64,000 nucleotides of DNA from Cardinalis cardinalis. Its lineage: Eukaryota; Chordata; Aves; Passeriformes; Cardinalidae. The position numbers were made by a program, and so were the translations under genes. Of this stretch, positions 1-13,100 are shown piece after piece. Below the pieces are notes generated by a model. That model made no database searches. It worked only from the letters and a program-made list of their open reading frames with translations, and was not told where the DNA came from. Location: contig JACDOX010000335.1 in NCBI GenBank assembly GCA_014549065.1, forward strand, positions 372,001 to 436,000, written 5' to 3'. The stretch's first letter is position 1. Each line of letters begins with the position of its first letter.

Positions 1-3000
1 TTGTCTTAGAGTCTTCTTTAAGCTCCTCACAGAGATCAAATAAAGTTTGTTTTCAAATCCCTATGTGCAAAAACTTGCTTCTATATTAGACCTAAAAGCA
101 AGCCTGTGCTAAGCTCTCAAAATCCTGTTAGAAAGATAAANCCCTAAATATTCTCCTCTGTCTCTAGAGTCAAGCAGTAGTTTTTCCTATTCTCTTTGTG
201 ACATTACTTTCAAGCATGGATTTGAATTTGTTAAATCTACCTGCTAAATATTTTGCTATGTGCCTATTTAATCTGAAAATTCCCCCTTTCCAAACTCTCC
301 CATCCTCAATAAAAATTCATAAATACTTGTACATATAAGTATGGATGTATTAATTTAGATTTAATGTGGAAATTCACCTGTATTTTCTTTATGTGGAGCA
401 TGTTCTCTACAAAAATCTGAAACTACTATTTATGTCACTATACAATATTTCTTAGACACACTTACATAACTCTATATCTATATACTTATCTGTAATTATA
501 CACTTCTGTTAGTATATACTTATATACAGTTATGTGTATGTATTTGTGCCTACACGTCTATATTTCTTGTATTTACTACTTTCCCATTTCATACATATCA
601 TTGCTACACATTTTTGNGGATTTCAACCTAAAATGGCCATGCAAACTGAACTAGAAATCCACAGTTGGACACAGTGAAGCTGCGTGAAGTAAAAAGGCAA
701 ATACCTGGTTATTAAAGCAGCAATGACAGATGTTNTGTTGTGCTGGTCTAAATGAACTTGTGTCAGAACCAGTCCAAAATGCACAGATATATAATTTTTT
801 GCTAACTTTCCTGTTCATTGTTTCAAGAACAATGTTTCAAGGCAGACTGGCTCACAGGTGGGGTTTCTGGGTACAGTGAAATATATTGACAAAAGTTGAA
901 TTATCTGACCAGTGTTTTTCTGCAGCAAGTGGATTTTCTACCCACTCTGCAGTCTCCACAAAAAATCTAACCAGCATTTCTCACTCTATGTTGTGAGAAA
1001 AGGACCAAGAAATGTATCAGGAAAACAATCTGCAGAAAAAAAATTGTTTCAATAAAAAACTGTAGCAAGGTTTGTGAGGAGAAACTGTATTGTGAACTTT
1101 TATATCCTTATAGTGCTACAACACTATTAGTACTTTAAACTGCACCATTTTTCAAACTGCTATAAGAAAAGAAAGGTAGAAGAAGTGCAGAATAAGATTT
1201 TCTTTTTTTCCTTGTGGCAGAATCAGCGCTGTTGTGGTCACATAGTAATGTCACTTGGAGGAATGGTAGAAGCATACTAATATAAAAAGTTTAATGGATC
1301 ACTTAAGTACGGGAGTTCACTCTGGGCATAACTGTCAACCAGTGGCAATTTTCTCCCTACATTTCCTCACAAAAAGGAGGTTGCTCTTAAAGTTATTGAT
1401 TTGTAAGCAACATAAATGTAATTTTGCTCATAAATAAATGCTGAATCCATGTGAAAATAAAGGCTGCATTACAATAATATAATAATAGCCAGACTAATTT
1501 TTCAAAACTTCATAAATTCCAAAATATTAAAAAATTACAAGAGATGCTTTGGTTTAAATAGCATTCTCATGGTTTAGATGGCTTGGTTTGAAATAGTTCT
1601 GTGTCAGCTTAAAGATATTTTTCAGTCTTAATTCTATTTAGCATACAAACAACAATTTATTCCTTGACCAGGAGTGAATCCTCCAGACTACAGTTTGAGA
1701 ATTTCAGCCCTGTGGGTTTTGCCAGTGTTTAGAATTTGTCAAAAGCCACTCTTAAGTTCTAGGGCAGTTTACAAATTGTGAACTCTGTCTTCGTCAGAGT
1801 TCCTAGTTCCTGTGTTTTTATTTATCAACATTAATAGTGCTTTGACAGAATCTAAATTTCATTACAGAGCAGAACAGTGATGTCCAAATGATCATGAACT
1901 TTGCANTGTGCTGTTTACAAGGCATAGTAATTGTAAACTAAGATGTTGTCCATTATTAAAACTTTTTTGTCATTCTCTCTGCGCTAAACACTAAGATTTT
2001 GAAGACAAAGGNACAAGAAAATTTTATTAATTTTCCTAACAGGCAGCCATTCCTAACTGACAGTGATTGATTTAATGTTCCATTTAAAATAAATTCAAAG
2101 GAGAAACAAAGAAAGAAACCTCACAGTATTACAGACTAAAGATAAAGTAACAATATCAATTCTCTCTACATTATGGCTTCTAAGTTATGAGATTTAAAGC
2201 CTACTTTTCAAAGGGATTGAAATAATGATTTTGTAGTAAAAAAATGGGAAAAANCTATGGCTTTAAAGAATGCTTGGATTAAGGAGTATACTATGAAATA
2301 AAAATAATTGAAATGCTGTGAGAACTTGAAGTTGAACTGCTTAGACACTAGACTAATACTGTCATTATAAATCATATAGACAGACTTGAAGATTAGGCCA
2401 TTTTTTTAGATATGAAATGAAATCCAATATTTTCAGAAAGTACAGTGTTTTGGATTTCCTCTCTGAGTTTTCATCTGTGGGCATAATATCTAAGGAAATA
2501 TGGTGATCCTTTCCTGGAAAACATCTCTTTAAGCCTGACACAAACTGACACTATTCCTAGTCATTCTGAGCATTAGGAAATACTGCAACTTTCTAGGAGC
2601 CAGAGTTTTCTTAGTAATGCAGTTCTGTTCCTATTGATAACTTTTGATTGTTGACAGACAAAACATGATTAGAAATGACATGGTTTTGAAAAAAAAAAAC
2701 CTCACAGAATTACTATAAAGGATCTCTTGTAACATAATTTTTTAGGTAAGTATCTAAAAAACCTGTATCTAGCAATTACTGAAAAATGATGCTATCAGCC
2801 AACCAGGCCATAAGCATGTCCTATTTGCATTAAATAGTTTCCAGAATTTTTTTAACTTCCAAACTAATAATGCTGTATCAGTGAACTATGCGTAGCAATA
2901 CAAATTCTTTCAGCAGAAAATTCCATCCTGTAACTGTGCACAGCAGTCAAAGTAATGAAAAATAACTTAAACCATAATAAAGGCCAGGGTGTATTTATTG

Positions 3001-3651
3001 GCTAATGTAAACACATAAAAAAGTTTGAAACTGGAGCCACTGTCTCTTGAAAATTTCTAAGCCAAAGTTCATCCTCAAAGGTCCCAGTTTCCAACAAATG
3101 CATGGATTCCTATTTTATTTTCTTAATAAGTTTACACCAAATGAAATTTTCTGAAATATGTACAGTTGAACTCCGTAATATTCTCAACAGTGCATATGCT
3201 TATAATCTGTAGGTATTGGTGGTGCTCTGAAGCATGAGATAATGCTACAAGTATAATTAGATCCTCCTTCCTAGTAGGAAAAGAAGTAAAAAATCTTAGT
3301 ACAAAATTTCAGTATGCAATGAAATAATAATGAGTTCTACTATAAAGAAATACATCATTAGTCAAAGCCTTTAGAAAAGGAGAGAGATTTGAGTATATTT
3401 TTTGTTATAGAATCATTACAAGCAACAACTTAGAAAAAATAATGCTAAGATCTGTAAGAAACAGCATCTCCAGTACAGGAAGACATTAAATCATAACTAC
3501 GAAAAACACAGAGATGACCTTAATTAGTATATTCTGTATGATTCTGAATGTCTGTGTTCTAAACCAGGTTAACTTGAAACAAGAATAATAATTGGATGTT
3601 AGGGGGATCAGAGAAGGAGCGCCTATTAAAAAAAAATTAAAATCACTGCAT
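1..3651. other. Unique AT-rich noncoding sequence
   Basis: I see no gene, exon or recognisable transposon here. The sequence is AT-rich with stop codons in all frames. The stretch around 470-560 is a degenerate TA/TG-rich run (repeated tatatac, tatactta and tgtatg units), probably a decayed microsatellite. Short A-runs and T-runs occur throughout. Confidence 0.6.
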
Positions 3652-3775
3652 AATAGAATGGTTTGCATTGGAAGAGACCTTAAAGATCATCTAGTTCCAA
3701 ACTCATGGGAAGGAAACCTTCCACTAGACCAGGTTACTCAGAGGCCCAAACATCCTGGCCTTAACACCTTACGTA
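3652..3775 (-). mobile_element. CR1 LINE 3' end fragment
   Basis: The text starting with tagaatggtttgcattgg and running through gaccttaaagatcatctag, a cac-less version of the grey zone, and actagaccaggttactcag is the antisense of the avian CR1 3' untranslated region. CR1 is a non-LTR retrotransposon that is usually 5' truncated, so a 3'-end stub of about 120 bp is typical. The CR1 3' terminus faces the low coordinates, which gives minus orientation. Several substitutions and small losses against the familiar sequence suggest an old copy. The open plus-strand frame crossing it is incidental. Confidence 0.9.
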
Positions 3776-6700
3776 GTTCAGCACAAAAATGACCAAGAAA
3801 GATGTTATGCCTCTTTAGGTGTGTTTGTGAGTAATAAGAAGGATGGGGGCAGGAATCGTATGACTAACCAAATGTGATAAGATGCACTNGAAGAGTCCAG
3901 TGGAAATTATTAGAAACAGATTGTCAAGAGTGCAATACTCACTGTTGGCATTCTTTTAGATGTTCCACAATTGAAAAGTACAATGTTTAATACCAAATTT
4001 ACTTATTTGAAATTATCTGATATTGCATGGGGTTTTGATTGAGCAAAATGATACACTTAATATACTTAAATAACTATATGAGCCCAAATCACAGTAAGCA
4101 GACTATAGCAGTGTGTTTATTGGTAATAGATTTCAACAGAAAATAGGAACAAAACTTTTCANCCTATGAGTAAGCTGGTGCTAGAATGATCATCTGAATG
4201 AAATAATAAAAGGAAAGAGCTTAAGTTTTTCATGATANTGTTTGCCTTTTCAGGAAGGAATTTAATAGCAGGACAGGAATCATCTCAAAGGTGGAATATG
4301 AGGTCTGGGAGAAGAGTAGTACTGTACTGAAGTACTGAACTGAAGAGTTGCACTGTAGTTTTACTGCAACCAATTTGTGCTTTAGGATTGTGGCTGATCA
4401 ACTGCAGAAGACAAGGGCTCCCCCATCAGTGCATAAGCCAGGAGTTTGTCACCTTCTGCCTACCTGTGTGATTTGTAACTGCAGTTCTGGAGTATGTAAC
4501 TCTCAAACGTGGAGTTTGCTACTTGTGTTAGTGTGGTCTGCTGTTTCAGGCGAAGTCAGTGCACACAAATTACTCCACAGGCTGTCNGGATTACAGGTCT
4601 AGCTCCCTGCAGACCCTGCCTAAAAAGTCTATGGAATAACAGAACAATATCCCAGTAGAATTTAATGTTTCTTTCTAATGAAATACTAAATTTTATGTAG
4701 GGAAAATATTCCTCATCTTGTTTATATTCTTAGACAATTCTTACAACTCTCAGTATACTGGAAAGAAATGTACGTGCCTTTTATTCACCTTAGTAATTGG
4801 ATTTGCACTAAAAAATTTGTCTCAAAAAGATGACAAAAGCAATTGAGAAAGATAATTGTGTGTGTTTAGGTGGGAGGAAAGGAGAAAATTTTCCCACCAA
4901 ATGTTTGCATGTGACTTATGGCAGAGAGTCACAGGAGAGTGGTATAGGAGAGAGCCCAGGTCAGCTTATTCTACTATCTTTAGGGTCCTGGTTCCACCTG
5001 CTCATGGTTTCTAATCTATATTTCTATATTTTCTAATATATATTTCAGAGACCTTGCAGTGACATATCAGAATGAACGGTCTCAAACTTGTTTCAGGATA
5101 AGCACCAGTTTTCCTGTAAGCACCATAGCTTAACCTGGCAGAATTTCAGTGTTGCTGCAGGCCCTGTGATCCCTGTTGAGAGGGTAATTCTGAACTCAGC
5201 TTGCATGATGGACAAGATGTTTTAACAAAGCTCTTCTCAGATTGTAAGCAAAAACAGACCCAGGAGTGCCTTTTAAAGGTGTTGACAGTCTATGTTTTTC
5301 TGAACATTAATAGCACTTTAGAACTGCTTCTATTTCTTTTCCTTTCTCTGCTGCCTGGTCTACAATCTCTTGCCATTTATTCTATTTACTTTTCTGAAGG
5401 CACCAACATAAAACAAGGCAGACATATTCTTCATCTCAGCAAGAACCTAAAAATAACATTTCTTCTGAATAATATAAAGATTTCCTTCTAATAGACAGGA
5501 TTTAAACATCTAAGTGTTTGTGTGTCAGGGGAAGAAAGTAGACAATGACTTGCAGAATATTTCATGCTTCATCCATCCTAAGGTACTGGGATTGCACATC
5601 AGTAACTACAGATGTACTCCATCACTCTGTGCAGTGAAACACACTGAGAATAAAACTAAATTAAAGAATTGAAGATGTTGAATTTTTGTTGTCAACATAA
5701 TCCTGAGAATGTCCCATTCTTCGTAAGTATATGGAGTGCTGATTCGAAATAAATTATAACACAGAATTATACAGAAAACATTAGTGTCATTTTAGGACAC
5801 GCAACACAGTTCCCAGTATAAAGATTAGTATTTATGGCACACCATCTTAGAGGGCAGAAATTGAGGGATGGTTTTAAAGGAAGGATTTCTAAAAATTATG
5901 AGATATTCATCAGATACATTCAAGAGTTACAACAGAACTGCAGAAACACAATTTCAAATAAAATCTAATATAATAAAGGAAAATTTATCTATGAACTATT
6001 TGCTTTGAACATATAAGCTTTTTAACCAAAAGATGTGATATTAAGCTGAAAATATATAAAGAAAACATGACCACAATATCTTGCACCTGAAAAATAGATG
6101 CAAGTTATTGTTATCAGCTTAACTTTATCTAAAAAAAGGGTTTTCTATAGTAATAGCTTTTTAGGAGATTAAAATATATGTTTTTTTCAGTATCAATGAC
6201 AACATTGAGATTCAATAGAGAGATATGTGACATAATGTAAGCCTCTTAAATATTTTGAAACAAATATTTAACTCTGAAATATTACTATATGGCAAATTTG
6301 AAGTANAATATAATAATCCATGGTCAAATATATCTTATCTAGATAAAAGATTTGTTTTGAATTCTCATTCAAACTAATCTCAGGTTTCTCTCAAGCACTA
6401 GTGTGGCTTCTCTGGGAATTTCAAAACCAGATGATGTTTTACCTTTATTTGATNGCGATGTCAGAACAAAATTTTATGTACTTACCCATACAATTCTAGT
6501 GGGATCAGCTCTGCATGCTCCTTTTCACCATTGCATCAGAACCAGGAATAGTTAAAAGAGGAGCAGAACTGTGAGAATTTGGTTAAAAGAGCTATAGACA
6601 GTGTGTTGAAAACTCAATTGTCTTCCCAAACAATTTTGCATGTTGAAAAAGCAGGTATCTTTTTGCAAAACTGTTAACTGACAAAATTGAAACTCTTCAG

Positions 6701-7064
6701 GTATTTAGGCACTGTTAATGGAAGCTGCCGTTAATTACAACAGAGAAGTAATTCAGCCATTACAGAGGTCTGAATAACTTCATTTTACTTCTTCTCTAGT
6801 TATGTCATCAGCATATCCTGATGCTGATGGATCTGGAATGTTTTTATACTGGAACTCCAATTATGTCTCCTGTGCCATCCTTAAAGCTTCTCAGAGAAAG
6901 CTTAATGGCAACTAAAACAAAACAAATGAGTGGAATATCCAACCACAAATATCAAAATTTCCTACAATATGGATCTTTAGAAGAATAAGTTTAGAAGGTG
7001 AACAGTCTTCACTCTGCTGGCTCAGAGAGCAAAGGACAAATATGGAAGTGCAAAGCTTATCAGA
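3776..7064. other. Unique noncoding sequence, nothing recognised
   Basis: No gene or identifiable repeat is visible. Open frames at 4348-4602 and 5201-5491 are short, lack family resemblance and are not flanked by convincing splice signals. The AT content is high, especially 5,880-6,360. Confidence 0.5.
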
Positions 7065-7192
7065 AAATCACAAAATCATTAAAGTTGGAAAAGACATTGA
7101 AATCATTAAGTCCAACCTGTGACCAAACCCCACCATGTAAACTAGACCATGGCAAGAAGTNCCACATCCAGTCTTGCCTCATGAAAGTATTC
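7065..7192 (-). mobile_element. CR1 LINE 3' end fragment
   Basis: The run of aaatcacaaaatcattaaag, then ttggaaaagacattg, aagtccaacctgtgacc, ccaccatgtaaactagacca and gaagtnccacatccag is antisense CR1 3' sequence of the subtype whose tail carries a Met-Pro-rich-looking caccatg segment. The repeated aatca units at the left edge are the relic of the 3' terminal octamer repeat, so the element lies on the minus strand and is truncated after about 130 bp. A minus-strand LTR relic begins about 70 bp to the right. Confidence 0.88.
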
Positions 7193-7259
7193 AGAGAGGT
7201 GTTCATGTATATATATATACTTCTTTTTTTTTTCTTGACCCAGAGACTGATAAGTACCC

Positions 7260-7732
7260 CTCTAGTCATTTAGTCTCTCCCCACTGCAGGAGGGATAGTG
7301 AAGAAAGTCAGAGGAGAAAACTTGTGAGTTGAGACAGAAACAGTCTAATAAGCGTAGAAAAGCTGTGTGGGCAAGAAAGCAAACTAAACAATTTATTTAC
7401 TATTTCCCACCAGGAGGCAAAAAAAAAATTCCTTTTTCCTCTTCCATTCTGTTTCAGCCTGTATTACTGAGCAAAACACTGTATAGTATTGAATATTCCT
7501 TTGATCAGCTCTGGTCAGCCATTCCCTCCCAACTTTTTGTGCTTGCCCATCCTGTTTGCCTGGGGAGACAGAGCGGGTAGTAGATAAAGTCTTGATGTTG
7601 AACAAATTCTGCTCAAAAATAGCAAAAATACAACTTTGTTATGATGCTGTTTTTGCTGCAAATCCAAAACACGGCACCATTCTGACTGCTATGATAAGAA
7701 TTAACTTTATTCCAACCAGAGTCATTGTGACA
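7260..7732 (-). mobile_element. Decayed solo LTR, avian endogenous retrovirus family (copy 1)
   Basis: The segment shares ordered blocks with the copy at 57063-57628: gtgagttgagacagaaacag near the left, then attgaatattcctttgatca, agctctggtcagcc, cccaactttttgtgcttg, aaatccaaaacac near the right, and ttaactttattccaacc before the edge. Read on the minus strand it starts TGTCACAATGACTC and proceeds toward a promoter region, with an AATAAA complement (aatttatttact) further on. This family is common in bird genomes and its LTRs run TGT to ACA. No internal gag, pol or env sequence is adjacent, so it is a solo LTR. Part of the middle is missing compared with remembered copies. The left edge is approximate, and I do not assert a family name. 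Confidence 0.75.
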
Positions 7733-9684
7733 CATATGCAGACTGAAATTAACGCAGGTAGAGAAGTAAATACCAACATGATAAATTTTTGCCAGGCTTT
7801 TCTGGTATTTTGCTCTTGGGCATTCTGATTCGAAATATTAATAATTTTAAATAGCTACCATTAAAAAAATCCTGTAAAAAAAAGTGCTTTTTCTTTTTTA
7901 AGTTTGGGGAATAATGTTTCCTTCATTTGTGAAATATTTTTCTGTATAATACAATTAGTTGATTTAAACCTATCAATATAAAAATATTTCAGAGACTAAA
8001 TTATCTGACAGCTTCCTAGACATATTACTTTTTTACTTTTTTATATTAAAGAGCTTTTCCCTCACCGTTCAGCTTTAGAATAAACTTGAAAAAAATCAAT
8101 AGTATTTTCTTCAATAATTTAATCCATTAGATCAAGACTTAGAATTTTTTATAAAAATATTGATTTAAGTATGAGGAAGATGTTAACAAGACAACCATTA
8201 TTTCAGAAAACATCAATCATTTTCAATCTTTAACAGGGCTCATACAAGCTTTTACATATTCAACTATTTTGGAGTGTGAAAGGGAATAACAAGTGGTTAT
8301 AAATTCTTAAAAGACTCACAAGGAATATGAAAGTAAAGATAGTCAGGTCTTCAGTGAGAAATTCTCCCTTGGACACCTCTCTTAAACCTCTCTTTCACTT
8401 AACTCATTCCGGGTATTAGTGATGCGAAATAGGATAGCTGCATAAACCATGGAGTTGAAAAATCATGAAGGATATGTGGGATTTTTGTATAAAACTACCA
8501 AAGTACCTTTGAAATTATGAAGAATTTATTTTCTCAAAGCTTCCTAAAATATTAATATTAATCTGTAACTGTTTCAAGGGATTTAAAATGTGCTGAAAGT
8601 GGCTAATGAGCAATGTTTAGATTCAAGTAAAATCAAATCAGTCAGAATTTTTAGAGACAAGTTTTTTTCTTCTACTAATGCTATCTGGAAAAAGCTGGCT
8701 GNTAATATTTATGTAATAAAATATCATCCTGTGCTAGCAAAAAAGCATTTAAAAACTTATTCATTAAGAATATTAGTGAATTCTTATTCACTAAGAATAA
8801 AACAGCTTTTGTGGCACAAAGTTTCAAATATTATTCAGCACATTGTAGTGAACAATGAAAGTTCATCATCAGGATTGCTCATGGAAAAACAAAGGCAATC
8901 TTAAATGCTTTCTTTTATCAAGTATGGCACTATCTACTCGTAAGACCACCAACAGTTTAGAGTGGCATTAGAAGGTGACTGCCAACCATGGATCCCTTCT
9001 TCCTGTTCGTGGGATACTTTGTCATAAGGTCAGTATTTCTTAAAACAAAATATGTTTCAAAGTGCTGTGAAGTCATTCTCTAACCACTTAGANCTTCTTT
9101 AAATTAATTTCTACTCCATTTTAAAACTGCCTAAGTCATGCAGAGCATGATAATCACATTAATTGGCGTGCTCTTTAAATCAAAAGAATCATGAAACCAA
9201 CAATTTCTTAACAAATCAAAGATCTCCAATCTAGTTATATTCCTCACCAGTAGTAGATGTTTGAATTATCAAAACATGAGACAAAAGGGAAAGATAGTGC
9301 TTAATGTGTTGAAGACTTTTCAGTAAGACCTTTTCAGTCTTTCAGCTTTTACCCAGTTCATGTTTATAGTATAACATTCCCTTTGACCCTCAAAACACTT
9401 GCATTCACACTGGCAGCCTGAACCTAGCATAGCTTTGCAAGTGTAATTGTAGCATGAGGTTGAATTGAAAAATTAAATCTGAAGAATGGTTCAAAATACT
9501 TGACATTTTTATGTACATTCCCTAGTATAATGGGACTGTGTATTGTGGCAAAAAAGATATACTTTTGTTTTGGTGTCTCACTAGCTTCTATCCTGTGAAT
9601 TTCTGTTAGGAAAATGGTTTTTATTTCAGTCATGTCATCAATCAGATGCACTATCTTACCTTCAAGTAAAATCTAAACAAAAAA
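7733..9684. other. Unique AT-rich noncoding sequence
   Basis: No gene or transposon is recognised. Within it, 8756-8772 and 8783-8799 are a 17-bp direct repeat differing at one base, and 8773-8781 with 8786-8794 form a 9-bp inverted repeat around a 4-base loop. The frame at 8590-8904 is AT-rich and shows no resemblance to a known family. Confidence 0.5.
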
Positions 9685-10140
9685 GAAATGGAGAGACCTC
9701 CACAGGTCATCTGGTCCACGCTTTGCTCAAACCAGGGCTAGCTTCAGTGGCATATCTCATTGCTCAGGATGTTCTTCAGGTGAGTATTGAGACCCTGCAG
9801 CAATAGAATTTTCACAACTTCCCAAAGCAATGTTTTCCAACAGTTGTGTGCTCCTTTCACATGTAGAAGTTTTGGCTTACATTTACTTTGAAATCTCCCT
9901 GTTGCAGCNTTTGATTGTTGCCTGCATGCTATTAAGATACATACTGGAGAAGAGCCCAGTTCTGCCTTCCTTTTAGCTTCTCTTAGGTACAAAAGGATTG
10001 CAGTCAGGTCTTTCCCCAGCTTTCTCTTCCACAGCTTAAATAAATCCAGTTCCCTCAGTTTCTCCTAGTGTGTCACAAGTTCAAGTTACGTACCCATCCA
10101 TGACCTTCCTCTGAACTCTGCAGTTTGTTGATAATCCTGA
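9685..10140 (-). mobile_element. CR1 LINE 3' fragment, diverged
   Basis: The sequence gagacctccacaggtcatct, followed by tttgctcaaaccagggctag, cattgctcaggatgttcttc, tttcccagctttctcttcc-like text and agttccctcagtttctcct, then catgaccttcctctgaactc, follows the antisense order of the CR1 3' untranslated region and the end of ORF2. The 3' end faces left, so the element is on the minus strand. Many substitutions, indels and one ambiguous base show an old, inactive copy. Boundaries are good to about 20 bp. Confidence 0.85.
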
Positions 10141-13100
10141 ATGTAGGGGACAAAAGGGGTCATTGGATCCCATCTCTAGGCATGAAGGGACTGGAAAGCT
10201 TTGTTTGAGTCTGACAGGGAGTTATTCGTAATGCNATCTGACTTTGCATCTTGTTAGTTGTATTAGCTTCCTGCCTCCATTTTTTGCTACATATCTCCTA
10301 TGGAGCTTGTATCCAGGTGACAGAAACTTTCCAGTGAAGAAATGCTCTTTTGCTAGTAATTATAGTGGTATCAGCAAGGCAAAATCTCTGAAATATTGCT
10401 GACTGAATTTTTGCACTAGTATCATGACAGCTGTATACCATGTTTATACTAAAGATTTCCTCATAAATAAAAATCACTATGGAAATGTTATGTGTGAATA
10501 ATGCTGCCTGACTACGGAAAAATCATAATAATGGTAATGCAAAATCCTAGCATAATAACTGAAAGGGCAAGATGCATTTGCATGGATAGCTGGAACTTGA
10601 AATATCAGCAGTGAAGCTGTTGTTTTCATTTTGTGTCATTCTTTTCATCAGAAAATTTGTTACTTTTCTCAAATAGCCTCTCATGCAGATTTTTTATTCT
10701 ATGTCAGGACATCTTGATTATAGCACATTAATATTTAAATATATTTAAAGAACTTGACAGTAATCTCATTCTATTGTGAATTTTTTTAGAGCTTACCCTC
10801 TTCCCCTTCACCCTCTATTTGATCAGGAAAGTTTTGACACAACATTTCCCTTCAGAGGACTGAAAGTTTAGGGATAGATACTGTATGTATAATCATACTA
10901 ATCATCTTTAATTTCTCATCCNTACATGCCTTTGAGCTCAATACCAAAACAAAGCAACCCAATCCAAAACAAAACAAGACAAGAAAAAAAATGAAAAAAG
11001 AAACAAACACACTTTCTTTTCATATGCAAATTNAATTTATAGTTTGTTACATGAACCCCTAAACTCTTTACTTTGAAGAACCTCATATTGGTCTGTCTGC
11101 CAATCAGGGAATTTCATTGCAAATCTACACTTCTTGGAAGAGGTATGAGCAACTTCTGGAAAATCTTTTATGAAGCAATAATTATGATTTACAAAGTGTG
11201 AATAGAATGAGCTTGCTTAGAGTGTGTAGGATTGACAGAAAAGCTGTGATTGCATTCATGACAACATCTCACACCAGTTCTAAAATAAATAAAGATTTTT
11301 TGCATTTAAAATTAAACTTACTGCACTTGGGCACTGTCTGTATTCCTCGTCTTTTCATCTAGATAAAATGCTGCCCTTTCTTTTCTTCCTATTTAATCAT
11401 TACTTCCTTTGATGTTTTGAACTGTAAAAGTCCTCAAAATATTTACAAAGATGAAGATTTTAGAAATGTCAATATCAACTGCTCTATATTCTCTGTGGAT
11501 TTGACTTCCTAATGGCAATTTAAATTGAGAAGAACCAATTGCTCAACAAAAAATACACCACTTCTGGATTTTTTCTTTGTTGCTCCTGTGTCTTTTGAGA
11601 GCAAGACCATTAGATATATTACTCTGCTGCAAGATGTAATTACAAGTATGTGTTCTCTACTTTTTGCAATCATTTTAAAGGAAAAAAGACTAATGAGTTT
11701 TTTCTGAAACTTCTGAAAGCTTCAGGAGCTCTAAGTATGGTTAATTATTTATAGGTTTACTTTAGTACACAACCTTCAAAAATTTAAACAAAATTTTGCT
11801 AAATTATTAACTTTTTTAAGTTACTAAATTTCAGAAAAAATAATTCTATAATTTGGACACCAATCCACATTTGTACAGCCACTACTTGTAATGGCTATAG
11901 AAGCTTTTCTTCCCCAGACTTTACAGGCACATATTGCATCTATGAAGGAAATTTGTTGAGCACTGTTTGCCACACTAAAAAATGTACTGAAGACCAGAAC
12001 AATGGTACATTCCAAGATCTTTATTTTAGTTGATGTCTAGCTGCAGACAGTGCCTTCTAACTTAATACACTCTATATTAAGCAAAATCTTCATTCTCAGA
12101 TATTTCCACAATATTATTTTCTCAGCAACNATAAAGCTGCTTGATAGAGCAGTACATGTGTGGATCTGTGGTGTCTGCACACCTGTTTGTGCTGGGCAGG
12201 TTTTCAGAATGAACTAGAAGTAAAACAAATTTTCAAGCAAGAGTGAGGGTATAGCTTAGCTTACTAGTGAGACAAAACAAAGCACATGATTGATTCTAAA
12301 TCTATGGGCCATTCAAATGGCACCGAAGCAATACATGCACGTTTGTATGCAAAGATGAAACGGTTCTGTAGGGATTTTGCTGATGTAGTCATCCCCTCTA
12401 AACAATACTTAAGAAATACTGAGCAAAGAACTATGTTTCACACATCTTATTGTTCTCTTTTTCCCCTGTCTTTTCTTTTTTCTACGTGGTTTAGCTCACA
12501 TGGGTTGTGAAGGGTCAACTAAGAATCATTAGATATATCTAGTTTTTCAAAGTTGTTTCTAATATTCCTGGAATTTTTAAGGATGCATTCAATATATCAG
12601 CATGCAGAAGTTGTTCAGGACAGACAGGATGTGTAAGTTTTTGATCATAGTTTTTCATCAGTCCATTATCAGTAGCTATTTAATACACAAAGTAATATTG
12701 TCCAGGAACCTATGAAGATGAAAACAGTACCTAGATGTGTTCCATACACATATGTGTATAGCCATGCAAGTGGGTGAGTGCAGCTGAATATCTCATGATG
12801 AAAACCGTGTAATCTGGATTCTAAATTTACTTTTCTCTAAGAGAAAGTATACAAATGAGGAAAAAGAAAACCAACCCTAAGCACAACATAAATGCCAGAG
12901 CAGAAGTTAAAGATGATGCAGCTCAAACTTAGGCCTTTTATATTTCACATTTCCATGAGAGATGACAAGTACTATGTAGTAATTATTTAAGACACCAATT
13001 TACAGTCCTTCAATGCTTTCCAACACCTTGTAGTAAAAAAAACCAATGTCTAAATGAAGAGTGAGATAATCTTTCCCAATAGAAGGATTCTCTTGTTTGT

